Shown: in pieces, positions 24,297 to 33,209 of the stretch
How the letters are laid out: the number at the start of each line of letters is the position of its first letter
Position numbering within the stretch: the first letter of the stretch is position 1
DNA from: Candidatus Bathyarchaeota archaeon
Lineage (GTDB): Archaea > Thermoproteota > Bathyarchaeia > TCS64
DNA: 64,000 nt
Assembly: GCA_026014875.1 (NCBI GenBank)
Contig: JAOZHO010000034.1
Span: 1-64,000, forward strand
Reading direction: 5' to 3'
Translations under genes and position numbers: made by a program
The notes under the pieces: model-generated
Databases searched by the model: none
Seen by the model: only the letters and a program-made list of their open reading frames with translations
Told to the model about the DNA's origin: nothing

Positions 24297-25385
24297 TTAG
24301 AGGATATACCCCAATATCACCAAGATAGGCAAGGCGTGGAACACGACCGTGACGATCAGTGTCAGCCTCCTGGAGGCGGCGATCTTATCGGCACACCAAC
24401 GCACCAGCCTGCTGAAAGGCTTGAGGAGAGGGAAGAATATGAGGGCACCCACAACGTTGATGGTGAGGTGGACGAGCCAGACCCCCATGCTTATCGGGTC
24501 CCCCGTCGCGAGGGCCGCGATCATGACGTCGAAGACCGTGCCGATGTTCGCCCCTAGGATGTAGGGGAGGATGAAGTAGTCCGCGCGGATGACCCCGCTC
24601 CCCGCCAGGGGAACAAGGAGGGACACCATCACCGTGGTGCTCGGGACGAGGACTGTGAACAGGAAGCCCGCGACGAAGGCCCTGAGAGGCTTGGTGAAGG
24701 TAGCCCTGATGATGTTCCAGGACATGGGCATGCTGAATATCGCCGTCATATAATTCTCGAGGCCGAGGAGCGCGACGATGAGCGCCGCAGCCCCCACGAC
24801 GAGGCCCACCCACGCAGGGAAGAACGCGAGGAACGGATCGATCCAGGGCGTCACCACCTCGATGAGGTCGGGGACCGCAGTGATCCACGTGGCCTTCACG
24901 AAGATGTTGCTCCCCTGCTCGGCGATCTTGGTGAAGACCCCGGTTAAGAGCTCGGCGGGGTAGAACAGCATCAGCGTGAACAGGTTATACAGGACATGGG
25001 TGAGGGTGACGGTGAAACTAGCGTTGAGCCTAGACTTATTCCTGAGGTGCCCCAGCACCGATACCAAGAAAGGGGTCACAGTGGTCCCGATCTCAGCCCC
25101 GATTATCGTGGCCACCGCAAGGCGGAGAGGGATCACCCCGGAGGATGTGAATGCCACGACGATGGAGTCGAAGGCGCCGCTGCTGTGAAGGAGCGCTGTC
25201 CCTATCCAGCCCGCGAAGACCCCGCTGGTGGTGTCACTGATCAGGAGGACGATGCCCTCGGCGAGGGACTCCGCCATGATGACCGCTGAGGACTTTATGA
25301 GGACGATGCCGGAGATGAAGACATAGATGGCGGCGATGGAGCCCAGAGCGTTCTTCAGGTTTGTGCCCAAATCGATCAACAGCAT
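24297..25385 (-). CDS. Na+/phosphate cotransporter family protein
   Basis: A 362-residue membrane protein of the Na/Pi cotransporter (NptA/PF02690) type with two inverted halves. The repeated QSS-like motif appears as LLHSSGAFDSIVVAF in the first half, with GAEIGTTVTPFLVSV, and in the second half GANIGTVFDVMIAAL. It should import phosphate with sodium. It sits between two DUF47 genes on the same strand (gaps 42 and 70 bp), which form one phosphate operon. Confidence 0.9.
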   Translation of the reverse strand: MLLIDLGTNLKNALGSIAAIYVFISGIVLIKSSAVIMAESLAEGIVLLISDTTSGVFAGWIGTALLHSSGAFDSIVVAFTSSGVIPLRLAVATIIGAEIGTTVTPFLVSVLGHLRNKSRLNASFTVTLTHVLYNLFTLMLFYPAELLTGVFTKIAEQGSNIFVKATWITAVPDLIEVVTPWIDPFLAFFPAWVGLVVGAAALIVALLGLENYMTAIFSMPMSWNIIRATFTKPLRAFVAGFLFTVLVPSTTVMVSLLVPLAGSGVIRADYFILPYILGANIGTVFDVMIAALATGDPISMGVWLVHLTINVVGALIFFPLLKPFSRLVRWCADKIAASRRLTLIVTVVFHALPILVILGYIL

Positions 25386-25455
25386 TTGAGTGAAGGGAAT
25401 AAAAGATCATCCCGAAATAATGTCAAAAATGGCTCATGCCATCGGATTAAGATCA

Positions 25456-26124
25456 TTATAGGTTCCTCACTGAGATGGCTCGAACGATATCGACGGTGTT
25501 CTCACACCAGTCAGCCACCGTCTCTAGGGCGTCGAAGAACTCGTTGAGGAGTATCAATGCGCCACGGCTGAATTCCGGGAACTCCAGGGTGGCGATGCTC
25601 ATCCTCGCCTGGCTGTAGAGCTCGTCGATGTCCTCCTCTAGGAGCTCGACCTGATCCGCCAGCGCCAGGGCCTTGAGCCCATCCTCGGAGAGGATGTTGA
25701 CGCATTCGGCCAGGGTGTCAACGCTCCTAATGATGACCCTGCTCATCTCGAGGGCCTTCTGCCTCACCTCCTCGGGGGACTTCTCGAAGGGGATGATGAT
25801 CAAGATTCTCCCTGCCTCCCGGGACCAGTCCGCCACCCAGTCCACGGCCCTCACGAGCTCCATCATGTCTTCCCTCTCCGACGGGGAAATGTCACCCTCG
25901 GTGAGCTTGACGATCATCTCTCTGCGGAGCTCATCCGCCTTCATCTCGAAGTCGGATATGTCATCGTAGAGCTTCCTCTTCTCAGAGGGGTCGACGCTCG
26001 CGGCGCTCACCATGCCAGATAGGGCGTGGACGGCGCTCTTGGTGAGCTGCAGGTGTTCCCTGACCATGTCTAGGACGATCTTGTTCCGGGAGTCTCCGAA
26101 CCAGCTTTTTAGGCGTTTACTCAT
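25456..26124 (-). CDS. DUF47 (PhoU-like) protein, copy 2
   Basis: A 222-residue DUF47 protein, similar along its whole length to copy 1 (DFEMKADELRREMIVKL, VRAVDWVADWSREAGRIL, ETVADWCENTVDIVRAI). It is the first gene of the DUF47 - Na/Pi transporter - DUF47 set. Retention of two diverged copies suggests either a heteromer or separate regulatory inputs to the transporter. The ATG at 26124 is clear. Confidence 0.88.
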   Translation of the reverse strand: MSKRLKSWFGDSRNKIVLDMVREHLQLTKSAVHALSGMVSAASVDPSEKRKLYDDISDFEMKADELRREMIVKLTEGDISPSEREDMMELVRAVDWVADWSREAGRILIIIPFEKSPEEVRQKALEMSRVIIRSVDTLAECVNILSEDGLKALALADQVELLEEDIDELYSQARMSIATLEFPEFSRGALILLNEFFDALETVADWCENTVDIVRAISVRNL

Positions 26125-26463
26125 ACTCCGTTTTCCTCTCCGATAACGAGTTTGACCCTCATTTCTGATTCCTCACGGGATGTAGGTGATGGCGATCGGA
26201 AGGATGAAGAAGTGCCCCGTCCCAGACCGAGCCCCCGCCTCTTCCTAGTCATCCGTTAAATCAGCATCCCGATACTTGGTCTCGGAGCCGTCGATGCCCC
26301 CCTCGTAGACCCAAGCTGCCTACGCGTTGGGGTGCATCCGGGGGTTTGGCCCGTGGAAACGGCTCTCAACACTATCGCTTTGAACGCAGAGTTATAGAAT
26401 AAAAGTCTAATTTATATAAACTATATAGGCTATGAGAGGCTCTATATATTACCCAAGGAGGCC
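26125..26463. other. intergenic region with a possible degraded ORF
   Basis: No intact gene. On the minus strand one frame from about 26390 to 26247 reads ESRFHGPNPRMHPNA, a TAG stop, then AAWVYEGGIDGSETKYRD and ends DLTDD-stop. It looks protein-like but I do not recognise it, so decay of an unknown gene is only a possibility. 26395-26440 is strongly AT-rich (TTTATATAAACTATATAGG), with no gene reading away from it. Confidence 0.3.
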
Positions 26464-27048
26464 TCAGGACGGAGTTTCGAGACCGAACCCCTCCAGCATC
26501 GACCTCAGCCTCGAGAGAGGCAGCCCAACAACGTTCTCGAAGCAGCCCTCGATCCTCTCGACGAGCGCGCCTCCGGCCCCCTGGATGGCGTAGCCGCCGG
26601 CCTTCCCCGTCGGCTCCCCGGTCGAGACGTATTCCCCGATCTCCTGATCTGTCAAGGGATGGATCCAAACCTTGGTCTCGACGACGGCGACATCCCTTCT
26701 CCCCGTCTCCGCATCCACCACGGCTAGTCCCGTGAGCACTCTGTGCATCCTCCCTTCGAGGGCTGCAAGCATTACCCTGGCCTCCAGCGGGGTCTCCGCT
26801 TTACCCATGATGATGCCGTCGACCACCACCACCGTGTCCGCTCCAACGACCAGCCCCTCACTTAAACCACATGCGACCTCGCTCGCCTTGGCAGATGCGT
26901 TCCTCGTGACGACTTCCCCGGGGTCGCCCTCCTGAATCTCCTCGACGCCCTCCGGGGCGATCACATCGAAGGGGACGCCGAGCCTCTCCATCAGCTCCCG
27001 CCGCCTGGGCGAGGTTGAAGCCAACACGATTTTAAACGGTCGAGTCAT
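26464..27048 (-). CDS. maf: Maf-like nucleoside triphosphate pyrophosphatase
   Basis: A 194-residue Maf/HAM1-fold pyrophosphatase that cleans the NTP pool of noncanonical or modified nucleotides. Start motif LASTSPRRRELMERLG (residues 9-24), VVGADTVVV near 68 with catalytic Asp, and YVSTGEPTGKAGGYAIQG near 140 are diagnostic. It is divergent from the Ogt gene; both act in genome maintenance, and the 51-bp spacer must hold both promoters. Confidence 0.93.
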   Translation of the reverse strand: MTRPFKIVLASTSPRRRELMERLGVPFDVIAPEGVEEIQEGDPGEVVTRNASAKASEVACGLSEGLVVGADTVVVVDGIIMGKAETPLEARVMLAALEGRMHRVLTGLAVVDAETGRRDVAVVETKVWIHPLTDQEIGEYVSTGEPTGKAGGYAIQGAGGALVERIEGCFENVVGLPLSRLRSMLEGFGLETPS

Positions 27049-27099
27049 ACTCTCCTCTGCTCCACTGGAATCGACTCGAGATTAAAGGATGATGCACAA

Positions 27100-27669
27100 T
27101 TGGAGAGAATCTACTACGCTGGAATCGAGACCCCCGTCGGGACCGTCTGGGCCGCCAAGACGAAGAAAGGGCTGGTCCAGGTCCACGCCAACGGCGAGAG
27201 GGACAGCTTCATCGCGGAGCTGAGCCGGAGGGTCCCGGGGGATTACATCGAGGACCCCTCCATGTTCAAGGCTCTCAAGAAGTGGCTCAGTAAATGGGCC
27301 GACGGGAAGCCCGTGGTCTTCGACCGGCCTTTCGACCTACGTGGGACCGAGTTCCAGAAGGACGTCTGGCGGGCCATCCACGCGATACCCCACGGGAAGC
27401 TCTCCTCCTACGGGGGGCTCGCCGAGGCCATCGGGAGGCCCAAGGCGGTGAGGGCCGTGGGGAACGCCGTGGGCTCCAACCCCTGCGGCCTCGTCATCCC
27501 CTGCCACAGGGTCATCTGGTCCAACGGGGGACTCGGGGGTTTCGGAGGAGGCTTCGAGACAGAGAAGCTGAACAACAAGAGGAGGTTCCTCATGACCGAG
27601 GGGGTCCTCCCCCGGGTGGAGGGGAACCCCGAGAGAGACGTGGATCTCACCCTCCTCTTCGAAAAGTGA
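27100..27669 (+). CDS. ogt: methylated-DNA--[protein]-cysteine S-methyltransferase
   Basis: A 189-residue suicide DNA repair protein that removes alkyl groups from O6-alkylguanine. The active-site PCHRVI holds Cys135, and the HTH segment FQKDVWRAIHAIPHGKLSSYG (in part) and AVRAVGNAVGSNP are typical. The start is TTG; the nearby ATG 27092 is out of frame. Length is normal. It is divergent from maf. Confidence 0.93.
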   Translation: MERIYYAGIETPVGTVWAAKTKKGLVQVHANGERDSFIAELSRRVPGDYIEDPSMFKALKKWLSKWADGKPVVFDRPFDLRGTEFQKDVWRAIHAIPHGKLSSYGGLAEAIGRPKAVRAVGNAVGSNPCGLVIPCHRVIWSNGGLGGFGGGFETEKLNNKRRFLMTEGVLPRVEGNPERDVDLTLLFEK

Positions 27670-27777
27670 CGAGCCTGAGCCAACTCGGCCAATGCCGGTT
27701 ATCTGATTCATGTCGAACCCATAGCTGACCGCTAATGTTTTCCAGATAACAGTACATCTTCTACCCGTGAGTATTCC

Positions 27778-29280
27778 ATGCGTATAGTGACGGGGACAGT
27801 ATCCCACGAGACCAACGTTCTATCCAACATCGCCACCGACCTCGAGCAGTTCAGGAAGAGGCGCCTCCTCTACGGCGAGGAGGTCTTCGACTACCACAGG
27901 GGCACCAAGACCCCTGTCGGGGGGCTCATGGACGGATGCGAGAAGCACGGCTTCGAGCTCGTGCCCACGGTGTTTGCCTCGGCGACCCCCTCTGGGACCA
28001 TCACGGCTGAGGCCTTCGACACCCTTCTGGGGCAGATCCTCGACGGCATCGAGGGTGCGGGGGAGTTCGACGGGGTAGCCATGCATCTCCACGGCGCCGG
28101 TGTCGCTGAGAACCACGACGACATCGAGGGGCACATCCTCGCCGAGGTCAGGAAGGCCATCGGGGACAGGCCCCTGGTCTCCACGTTAGATCTCCACGCC
28201 AATCACACGAGGCTCATGGTGGAGAGCGCAGACGTCCTCATCGGCTACGACACCTACCCCCACGTCGACGGCTACGAGAGGGGGGTCGAGGCCATCGACG
28301 TCATCGCGAGGCTCCTCGACGGCAGCCTGGTGCCCACCAAGGCCTTCAGGCAGCCCCCGATGATGCCCGCCCTCCAGGCCCAGTTCACAGGGAAGTACCC
28401 CATGAGCCGCCTCATCGAGGAGGCCCACAGGATGGAGGGGATGGAGGCGGTGGAGACCGTCACCGTGGCCGCCGGTTTCCCCTGGTCCGACTTTGAGGAC
28501 GTGGGGCTCAGCTTCATTGTCACGACCAACGACGACCAGGCGCTTGCCGACAGGCTCGCAGACGAACTGCGGGACCTGGCCTGGGGCATGAGGAGGGACT
28601 TCCTGGTGAAGCCCGTCCCCGTGAGGGACGCCCTGAGGAGGGTGAAGAACGCTGAAGGAGGGCCCTACATCCTCGCTGACATCGGGGACAACCCGGGAGG
28701 GGGCGCCCCCGAAGACGGTACTGTGGTCCTGAGGGCCATCCTCGAGGAGGGCCTCAAGGGAGGCGTCCTCGCGGTGATGTGGGACCCCGAGGCCGTCGAG
28801 AAAGCATCCGCCTCCGGCATAGGCAGCCAAGTCACGGTGGAGCTGGGAGGGAAGACCGATGATCTCCACGGGAAGCCCCTGAAGGTGACCGGGACGGTGA
28901 AAACCCTCACAGATGGCAAGTGGATCGTGAAGGGGCCGATGGGAACGGGCTCCGAGTCCGACATGGGGGAGACCGCCGTCCTCCTCGTCGGGGGGAATGA
29001 GGTGATCGTGACGAGCAAGCGCCTCCAGCCCATGGACCTGGAGCTCTACAGGAGCCTGGGCATCGAGCCCACCGAGAGGCGTTTCATCGTGGTCAAGTCC
29101 TCGGTCCACTACCGGGCGGCCCACGAGCCCATCGCCGAGGAGGTCATCGAGCTGGACACCCCGGGGCTCACTAGCCCCCGCCTCGCCGGCTTCGGCTTCA
29201 AGAAGCTGAGGAGACCCATATTCCCCCTGGACATCGAGATGCTGGGGATCACCGAGCTCAAGTCGATGGACGAGGAGTAG
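27778..29280 (+). CDS. M81 family metallopeptidase (MlrC-like)
   Basis: A 500-residue zinc hydrolase of the M81/MlrC family, named after microcystinase C, which opens peptides from cyclic toxins. The N-terminal domain shows HETNVLS (residues 10-16), HGAGVAEN, TLDLHANHT and YDTYPHVDGYERG, which carry the zinc ligands; the C-terminal domain has DIGDNPGGGAPEDGT. Here the substrate is likely some peptide or N-acyl amino acid. The CoA-transferase gene follows after 42 bp. Confidence 0.9.
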   Translation: MRIVTGTVSHETNVLSNIATDLEQFRKRRLLYGEEVFDYHRGTKTPVGGLMDGCEKHGFELVPTVFASATPSGTITAEAFDTLLGQILDGIEGAGEFDGVAMHLHGAGVAENHDDIEGHILAEVRKAIGDRPLVSTLDLHANHTRLMVESADVLIGYDTYPHVDGYERGVEAIDVIARLLDGSLVPTKAFRQPPMMPALQAQFTGKYPMSRLIEEAHRMEGMEAVETVTVAAGFPWSDFEDVGLSFIVTTNDDQALADRLADELRDLAWGMRRDFLVKPVPVRDALRRVKNAEGGPYILADIGDNPGGGAPEDGTVVLRAILEEGLKGGVLAVMWDPEAVEKASASGIGSQVTVELGGKTDDLHGKPLKVTGTVKTLTDGKWIVKGPMGTGSESDMGETAVLLVGGNEVIVTSKRLQPMDLELYRSLGIEPTERRFIVVKSSVHYRAAHEPIAEEVIELDTPGLTSPRLAGFGFKKLRRPIFPLDIEMLGITELKSMDEE

Positions 29281-29290
29281 CCCGGGAACG

Positions 29291-29300
29291 TTTTTTATCG
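29291..29300 (+). promoter_or_regulatory. TATA box of the CoA-transferase gene
   Basis: TTTTTTATCG lies about 27 nt before ATG 29323, just after the M81 stop codon. The T6 run could also end the upstream transcript. Confidence 0.45.
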
Positions 29301-29322
29301 ATCCTCACACCTCTTCCCAGCC

Positions 29323-30462
29323 ATGTCTAACAAGGCGCTAGAAGGGATCAGGGTCCTCGACCTCACCCACGCCCACGCCGGCCCCATCTGCACCATGTTC
29401 ATGGGGTCCATGGGGGCCGAGGTCATCAAGATCGAGCCCCCCTGGGGGGAGATGATCCGAATGTTCCCGCCCCTCGTTCAGGGCGTCAGCCCCTACTTTG
29501 CGTTCCTCGGGCGCACCAAGAAGGGGGTTACCCTCGATCTCAAGAACCCCCGGGGGAAGGAGATGTTCCTGGAGATGGTGAAGGGGGCCGACGTAGTGAT
29601 GGAGAATTTCAGCCCGGGCACCATGGACCGGCTCGGACTGGGATGGGAGACCCTCAGGGAGACAAACCCTGGCATAGTCTTCGCCTCCATCTCGGGGTTC
29701 GGGCAGACAGGTCCCTGGAAGGACCGCCGGAGCTTCGACACCATAGCCCAGGCCGCCAGCGGATACATGTGGCTAATGCAGGAGATAGTCGACCCTGAGG
29801 GGCCCCCAATCTACGCCGCCGACGCCATCGCCGACACCATACCGGGCCTCACCTGCCTCGTCGGAATCCTCGCCGCTCTCAACCACAAGCGTAACACCGG
29901 CCGGGGACAGCGGGTGGACGTCGCCCAGATGGACGCGATGATCGCGACGATGCAGAGCTTCAGCTTCTGGAAGCTGGCCGGCATCACCTTCACGAACGCG
30001 AGGCTCAGCTCCGGGATGGTCAGGGTCTCAGGGCTCCACAAGGCCAGGGATGGCTACGTGATGTTCAGCCTCCCCGCTGGGCGCATCACCGAGTGGCTCA
30101 AGGAGAGGATGGGGGTCGAGGAGCTCACCTTCGATGTGCTCGCCGAGTGGATCGGGGACCGCCCCGTGGACGAGGTCGTCGAGATCCTCGCCGAGACAGG
30201 GGTCCCCGTCGGGAAGGTCCACAACATCGAGGAGGTCTTCGAGAACGAGCAGGCCAAGGCCCGGGGGATGTTCGTCAACGTGGATCACCCCACCCTGGGC
30301 GAGATCATCCAACCCGGGTTCCCCATAAAGTTCTCCGAGACCCCCGGGGACAACACCGCCCCCGCACCCCTCCTGGGGCAGCACAACGCCGAGGTCTACG
30401 GCAAGCTCCTGGGACTCACCGAGGAAGAGGTTGAGAACCTGAGGAAGGAAGGGGTCATCTAG
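29323..30462 (+). CDS. CaiB/BaiF family CoA-transferase (family III)
   Basis: A 379-residue class III CoA-transferase. Family features are LEGIRVLDLTHAHAGPICT near the start, GAEVIKIEPP, the KKGVTLDLKNPRGKEMF stretch, FASISGFGQTGPW, and the C-terminal HPTLGEIIQPG. These enzymes move CoA between carboxylic acids, for example formate/oxalate, carnitine or aromatic acids; the substrate here is unknown. The 3-prime end overlaps the glycosyltransferase gene tail-to-tail by 8 bp. Confidence 0.92.
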   Translation: MSNKALEGIRVLDLTHAHAGPICTMFMGSMGAEVIKIEPPWGEMIRMFPPLVQGVSPYFAFLGRTKKGVTLDLKNPRGKEMFLEMVKGADVVMENFSPGTMDRLGLGWETLRETNPGIVFASISGFGQTGPWKDRRSFDTIAQAASGYMWLMQEIVDPEGPPIYAADAIADTIPGLTCLVGILAALNHKRNTGRGQRVDVAQMDAMIATMQSFSFWKLAGITFTNARLSSGMVRVSGLHKARDGYVMFSLPAGRITEWLKERMGVEELTFDVLAEWIGDRPVDEVVEILAETGVPVGKVHNIEEVFENEQAKARGMFVNVDHPTLGEIIQPGFPIKFSETPGDNTAPAPLLGQHNAEVYGKLLGLTEEEVENLRKEGVI

Positions 30463-31531
30463 CCTCCAGCAGTGCCATATAGGCCTCGATGTGCAGGTCG
30501 ATGACCGTCTCTCTCCCGTGGACCTCAGAGACATAGGAACGCCCCCTCTCCCCGAGTTCCCTCCATCGGTCCTCCTCCAGGAGCCACCTCAGCCCGGCCT
30601 CCAGCAGGCCCTCCGATGCGTGGAAGCCGAACCTGCTCGAGAAGCAGTCGGGGTCGTGGAAGCTCAGTATCGCGCATCCGTGGGCGGCCGCCTCTAGGAA
30701 CGACACCGGGAGGCACTCGCTCACGCTGGTGTTCACCAGGATCCAGGCGCTCCCCAAGACCGATGATTTCTCGTCTCCATCCAGGAAACCGGGCATCGTC
30801 AGATTGGGTGTGCCTCCGTATTGTTCCCTCAGATGCCTGTCTCTCCCTCTATCGTGAGCGGCGCCGACGGCGATGAACTCCACATCGGGGAATCTCATGG
30901 CGAACTCGAGGAACAGCTCGGGCCTCTTCTCACCGTCGAACCTCCCCAGAAAGCACACTGTGGGCCCATCAGCCTTCCGGGGGGTTCTCTCGGGGACGTC
31001 GACGGGGTTTGGCAGGAAGCTGGGTTCACTCACGAGACGGTACATTTCCTTAACTTTGGGGCGAATGTAGTTGGCCTGACAGTAGACCTCATCCATCTCT
31101 CCGACGGCCCGCTTCAGCCTCCCCCTGAACAGCTCATTGAAGAGCCTTCGCCTGAGCGGATAGAACCTGTGCACCTGTTCCCAGTCGCCCCTGGTCTTCG
31201 GGTTCTGGCAGGTCAGGACATGGACCCTGTCGGGCATCTCCCTCTTGGCGAGGATGCTCCCCCAGCTCGGCTCCTCCGAGTGGTAGACGTCGGCGTCGCA
31301 TTGCCCGTAGATGGGTCTGGTCAACGGGTAGGAGTACAATGGGAACCCGTGGACCCGCATGCCCTCCGCCTCCTCGACGGCTCCCTGGCCTCTCCCTTTC
31401 GGGGCGACCACGGTGACCTCGGCGCCCCTCTCGACGAGCCCCGCACCGATGTCACGTGTGATCCTGCCTATCCCCCCGTACCTCCCCCATCCGAAGAACT
31501 CGGTCGAGACGAGGCAGACTGAGAGATCCAT
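30455..31531 (-). CDS. glycosyltransferase family 4 protein
   Basis: A 358-residue GT-B glycosyltransferase. The N-terminal segment FGWGRYGGIGRITRDIGAGL binds the acceptor side, and the C-terminal domain has VCFLGRFDGEKRPELFLEFA, GFLDGDEKSSVL and ECLPVSFLEAAAHGCAIL with the nucleotide-sugar Glu. ATG 31531 is chosen since the TATA-like element at 31550-31560 would place transcription there. It is divergent from a second GT4 gene, so the two probably work on the same surface glycan or glycolipid. Confidence 0.88.
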   Translation of the reverse strand: MDLSVCLVSTEFFGWGRYGGIGRITRDIGAGLVERGAEVTVVAPKGRGQGAVEEAEGMRVHGFPLYSYPLTRPIYGQCDADVYHSEEPSWGSILAKREMPDRVHVLTCQNPKTRGDWEQVHRFYPLRRRLFNELFRGRLKRAVGEMDEVYCQANYIRPKVKEMYRLVSEPSFLPNPVDVPERTPRKADGPTVCFLGRFDGEKRPELFLEFAMRFPDVEFIAVGAAHDRGRDRHLREQYGGTPNLTMPGFLDGDEKSSVLGSAWILVNTSVSECLPVSFLEAAAHGCAILSFHDPDCFSSRFGFHASEGLLEAGLRWLLEEDRWRELGERGRSYVSEVHGRETVIDLHIEAYMALLEAR

Positions 31532-31544
31532 CCCGCTAAACATA

Positions 31545-31565
31545 TCGTTAAATAAAATTAAAACT
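31545..31565. promoter_or_regulatory. divergent promoter of two glycosyltransferase genes
   Basis: The AT-rich block TCGTTAAATAAAATTAAAAC holds TATA-like elements for both directions, about 25 nt from ATG 31531 (minus) and about 22 nt from TTG 31582 (plus). Confidence 0.5.
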
Positions 31566-31581
31566 ATGCTGGCTCAGGGCG

Positions 31582-32712
31582 TTGAGAGTCCTCGCCGTCA
31601 CCCCCTCCTATCCCAGGTTCCAGGGCGATTACCACGGGCGTTTCATCCACGACCACTGCGTAGCGCTACGGGAGAGCGGGGTCCAAGTCACCGTTCTCGC
31701 CCCCCGGAGCAGGAGCACCCGCTCCTTCCCCACACCCTTCGAGGTGGAGCGGTTCCCTTCCATGCCCTCGAAGAGGCTGGAGCTCCTCCCTGAGAGAACC
31801 ATGAAGGGAGCCCCGGTGCCCCATCTGGCCCAAATCCCTCCATACCTCGCCTCGGCCTACATTCGTCTCTTGGGAGAGGCCGCAGACATAATCCACGTTC
31901 ATTGGGCCATCCCCCTGGGATACCTGGCCACCCTCACGCCCAGAAAGACTCCAATTGTCGTGACCTGCCACGGGAGCGACTGCACCCTGGCCTACAGTAA
32001 TCCCTGGTTGAGGCCCTTCGTAAGGAAAACCTTCTCACGAGCCACAAGAGTCGTCGCGGTCTCCGACTATATTCTCAGAGTCGCGGTCAGCCTAGGCGCT
32101 CGGGACGTGGAGGTGATCTACCTGGGTGTGGACACCGAGAGGTTCCGCCCCCTGGCGGATAAGAAGGGACTTCGTGAGCGGATGGGGCTCCCCGTTGACC
32201 GCCCTATCGTGGGGACCCTGGGCAGGCTGGTGCGGGATAAAAGGATCGGTGACTTCATCGAGGCCGCCAAGCTCATCGCGGAGGAAACCGACGCGATCTT
32301 CCTTATCGGAGGAACGGGCCCGGAGGAGGCACGCCTGAAATCCTTGGCCAAGGGGCGTGACGAGATCGTCTTCCTCGGCGAGGTCCACGATCCGGCGGGG
32401 TTCCACGGGCTCTGCGACGTCTCGGTGCTGGCCTCTGTCCGGGAGGGACTCTCCATCTCCCTCCAAGAGGCGATGGCCACGGCTTGCGTGCCGGTGGCCA
32501 GCGACGGGGTGGGATGCCGCGAACTCGTAAAGGATGGAGAAAACGGCTACCTCTTTCAGCCAGGCGATGTCCATGGCCTCGCCCAGAAGATTTTCCAGGC
32601 TTTGGAAGATCCGCCCCTGGGGATGCGGGCCAGAGAGACCATTCAGGACGGTTTCGATATCAGAGAAAACGTATCGAGATATATCAGTCTCTACGAGGGG
32701 CTGCTCCGATGA
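31582..32712 (+). CDS. glycosyltransferase family 4 protein
   Basis: A 376-residue GT-B glycosyltransferase. The N-terminal Rossmann domain shows VTPSYPRFQGDYHGRFIHDH and HVHWAIPLGYLA; the C-terminal domain has GTLGRLVRDKRIGDFIEAA, FLGEVHDPAGF and the EX7E-type segment REGLSISLQEAMATACVPV. The start is TTG, near-leaderless. Divergent from another GT4 gene with a shared promoter block. Confidence 0.9.
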   Translation: MRVLAVTPSYPRFQGDYHGRFIHDHCVALRESGVQVTVLAPRSRSTRSFPTPFEVERFPSMPSKRLELLPERTMKGAPVPHLAQIPPYLASAYIRLLGEAADIIHVHWAIPLGYLATLTPRKTPIVVTCHGSDCTLAYSNPWLRPFVRKTFSRATRVVAVSDYILRVAVSLGARDVEVIYLGVDTERFRPLADKKGLRERMGLPVDRPIVGTLGRLVRDKRIGDFIEAAKLIAEETDAIFLIGGTGPEEARLKSLAKGRDEIVFLGEVHDPAGFHGLCDVSVLASVREGLSISLQEAMATACVPVASDGVGCRELVKDGENGYLFQPGDVHGLAQKIFQALEDPPLGMRARETIQDGFDIRENVSRYISLYEGLLR

Positions 32713-32816
32713 CTCTTAGAGGGGTATTTCGTCTGTAGGTCCGATTCACATACGTGAGCTATTATAAAATCGCTCCAAGATCGCTGTGGGGTTCACCCTT
32801 CGGAGAAGGTTATACT

Positions 32817-33116
32817 ATGGAACGCAGATCGAAACTGGAGATCTATCTGGAGGTCCTCCAGATCATCAAGGGAGGCACGTCCAAGCCGACCCGGATCATG
32901 TACAACGCCAACATATCCTGGCAGCCATTGATGCGGGTCCTCGGATCCATGATCAATCAGGACCTCGTGAGGGAGATCGACGTCAGCGACACGGGGAGGA
33001 AGCGGGACAAGAGGACCACCAAGATCTACGAGATCACCATGAAAGGCGAGCAGGTGGTCAGATACTTCAGGGGAGCCAAGGAGCTCGGGATCGACGAGAA
33101 CCTGATACCCGTCTGA
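32817..33116 (+). CDS. winged-helix transcriptional regulator (HTH_45-like)
   Basis: A 99-residue archaeal regulator. The pattern KLEIYLEVLQIIKGG, KPTRIMYNANISWQPLMRVL (recognition helix region) and IYEITMKGEQVVRYFRG is that of the HTH_45 winged-helix family found in many copies in TACK archaea. The ATG at 32817 is chosen; a TATA box (TTATAAAAT, 32761-32769) is about 50 nt upstream. Target unknown. A T6 run at 33138-33144 follows the gene. Confidence 0.82.
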   Translation: MERRSKLEIYLEVLQIIKGGTSKPTRIMYNANISWQPLMRVLGSMINQDLVREIDVSDTGRKRDKRTTKIYEITMKGEQVVRYFRGAKELGIDENLIPV

Positions 33117-33137
33117 CCCCCCGTCTCCCAATCAACC

Positions 33138-33144
33138 CTTTTTT
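33138..33144 (+). terminator. oligo-T terminator
   Basis: A run of T about 25 nt after the regulator stop codon (CCCTTTTTTAGG). Confidence 0.4.
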
Positions 33145-33209
33145 AGGAGCAGCCGCAGCACGAGTCGCCCCTTTAATATCCTCTAGATCAATAATGCCTC
33201 GACACGGTC

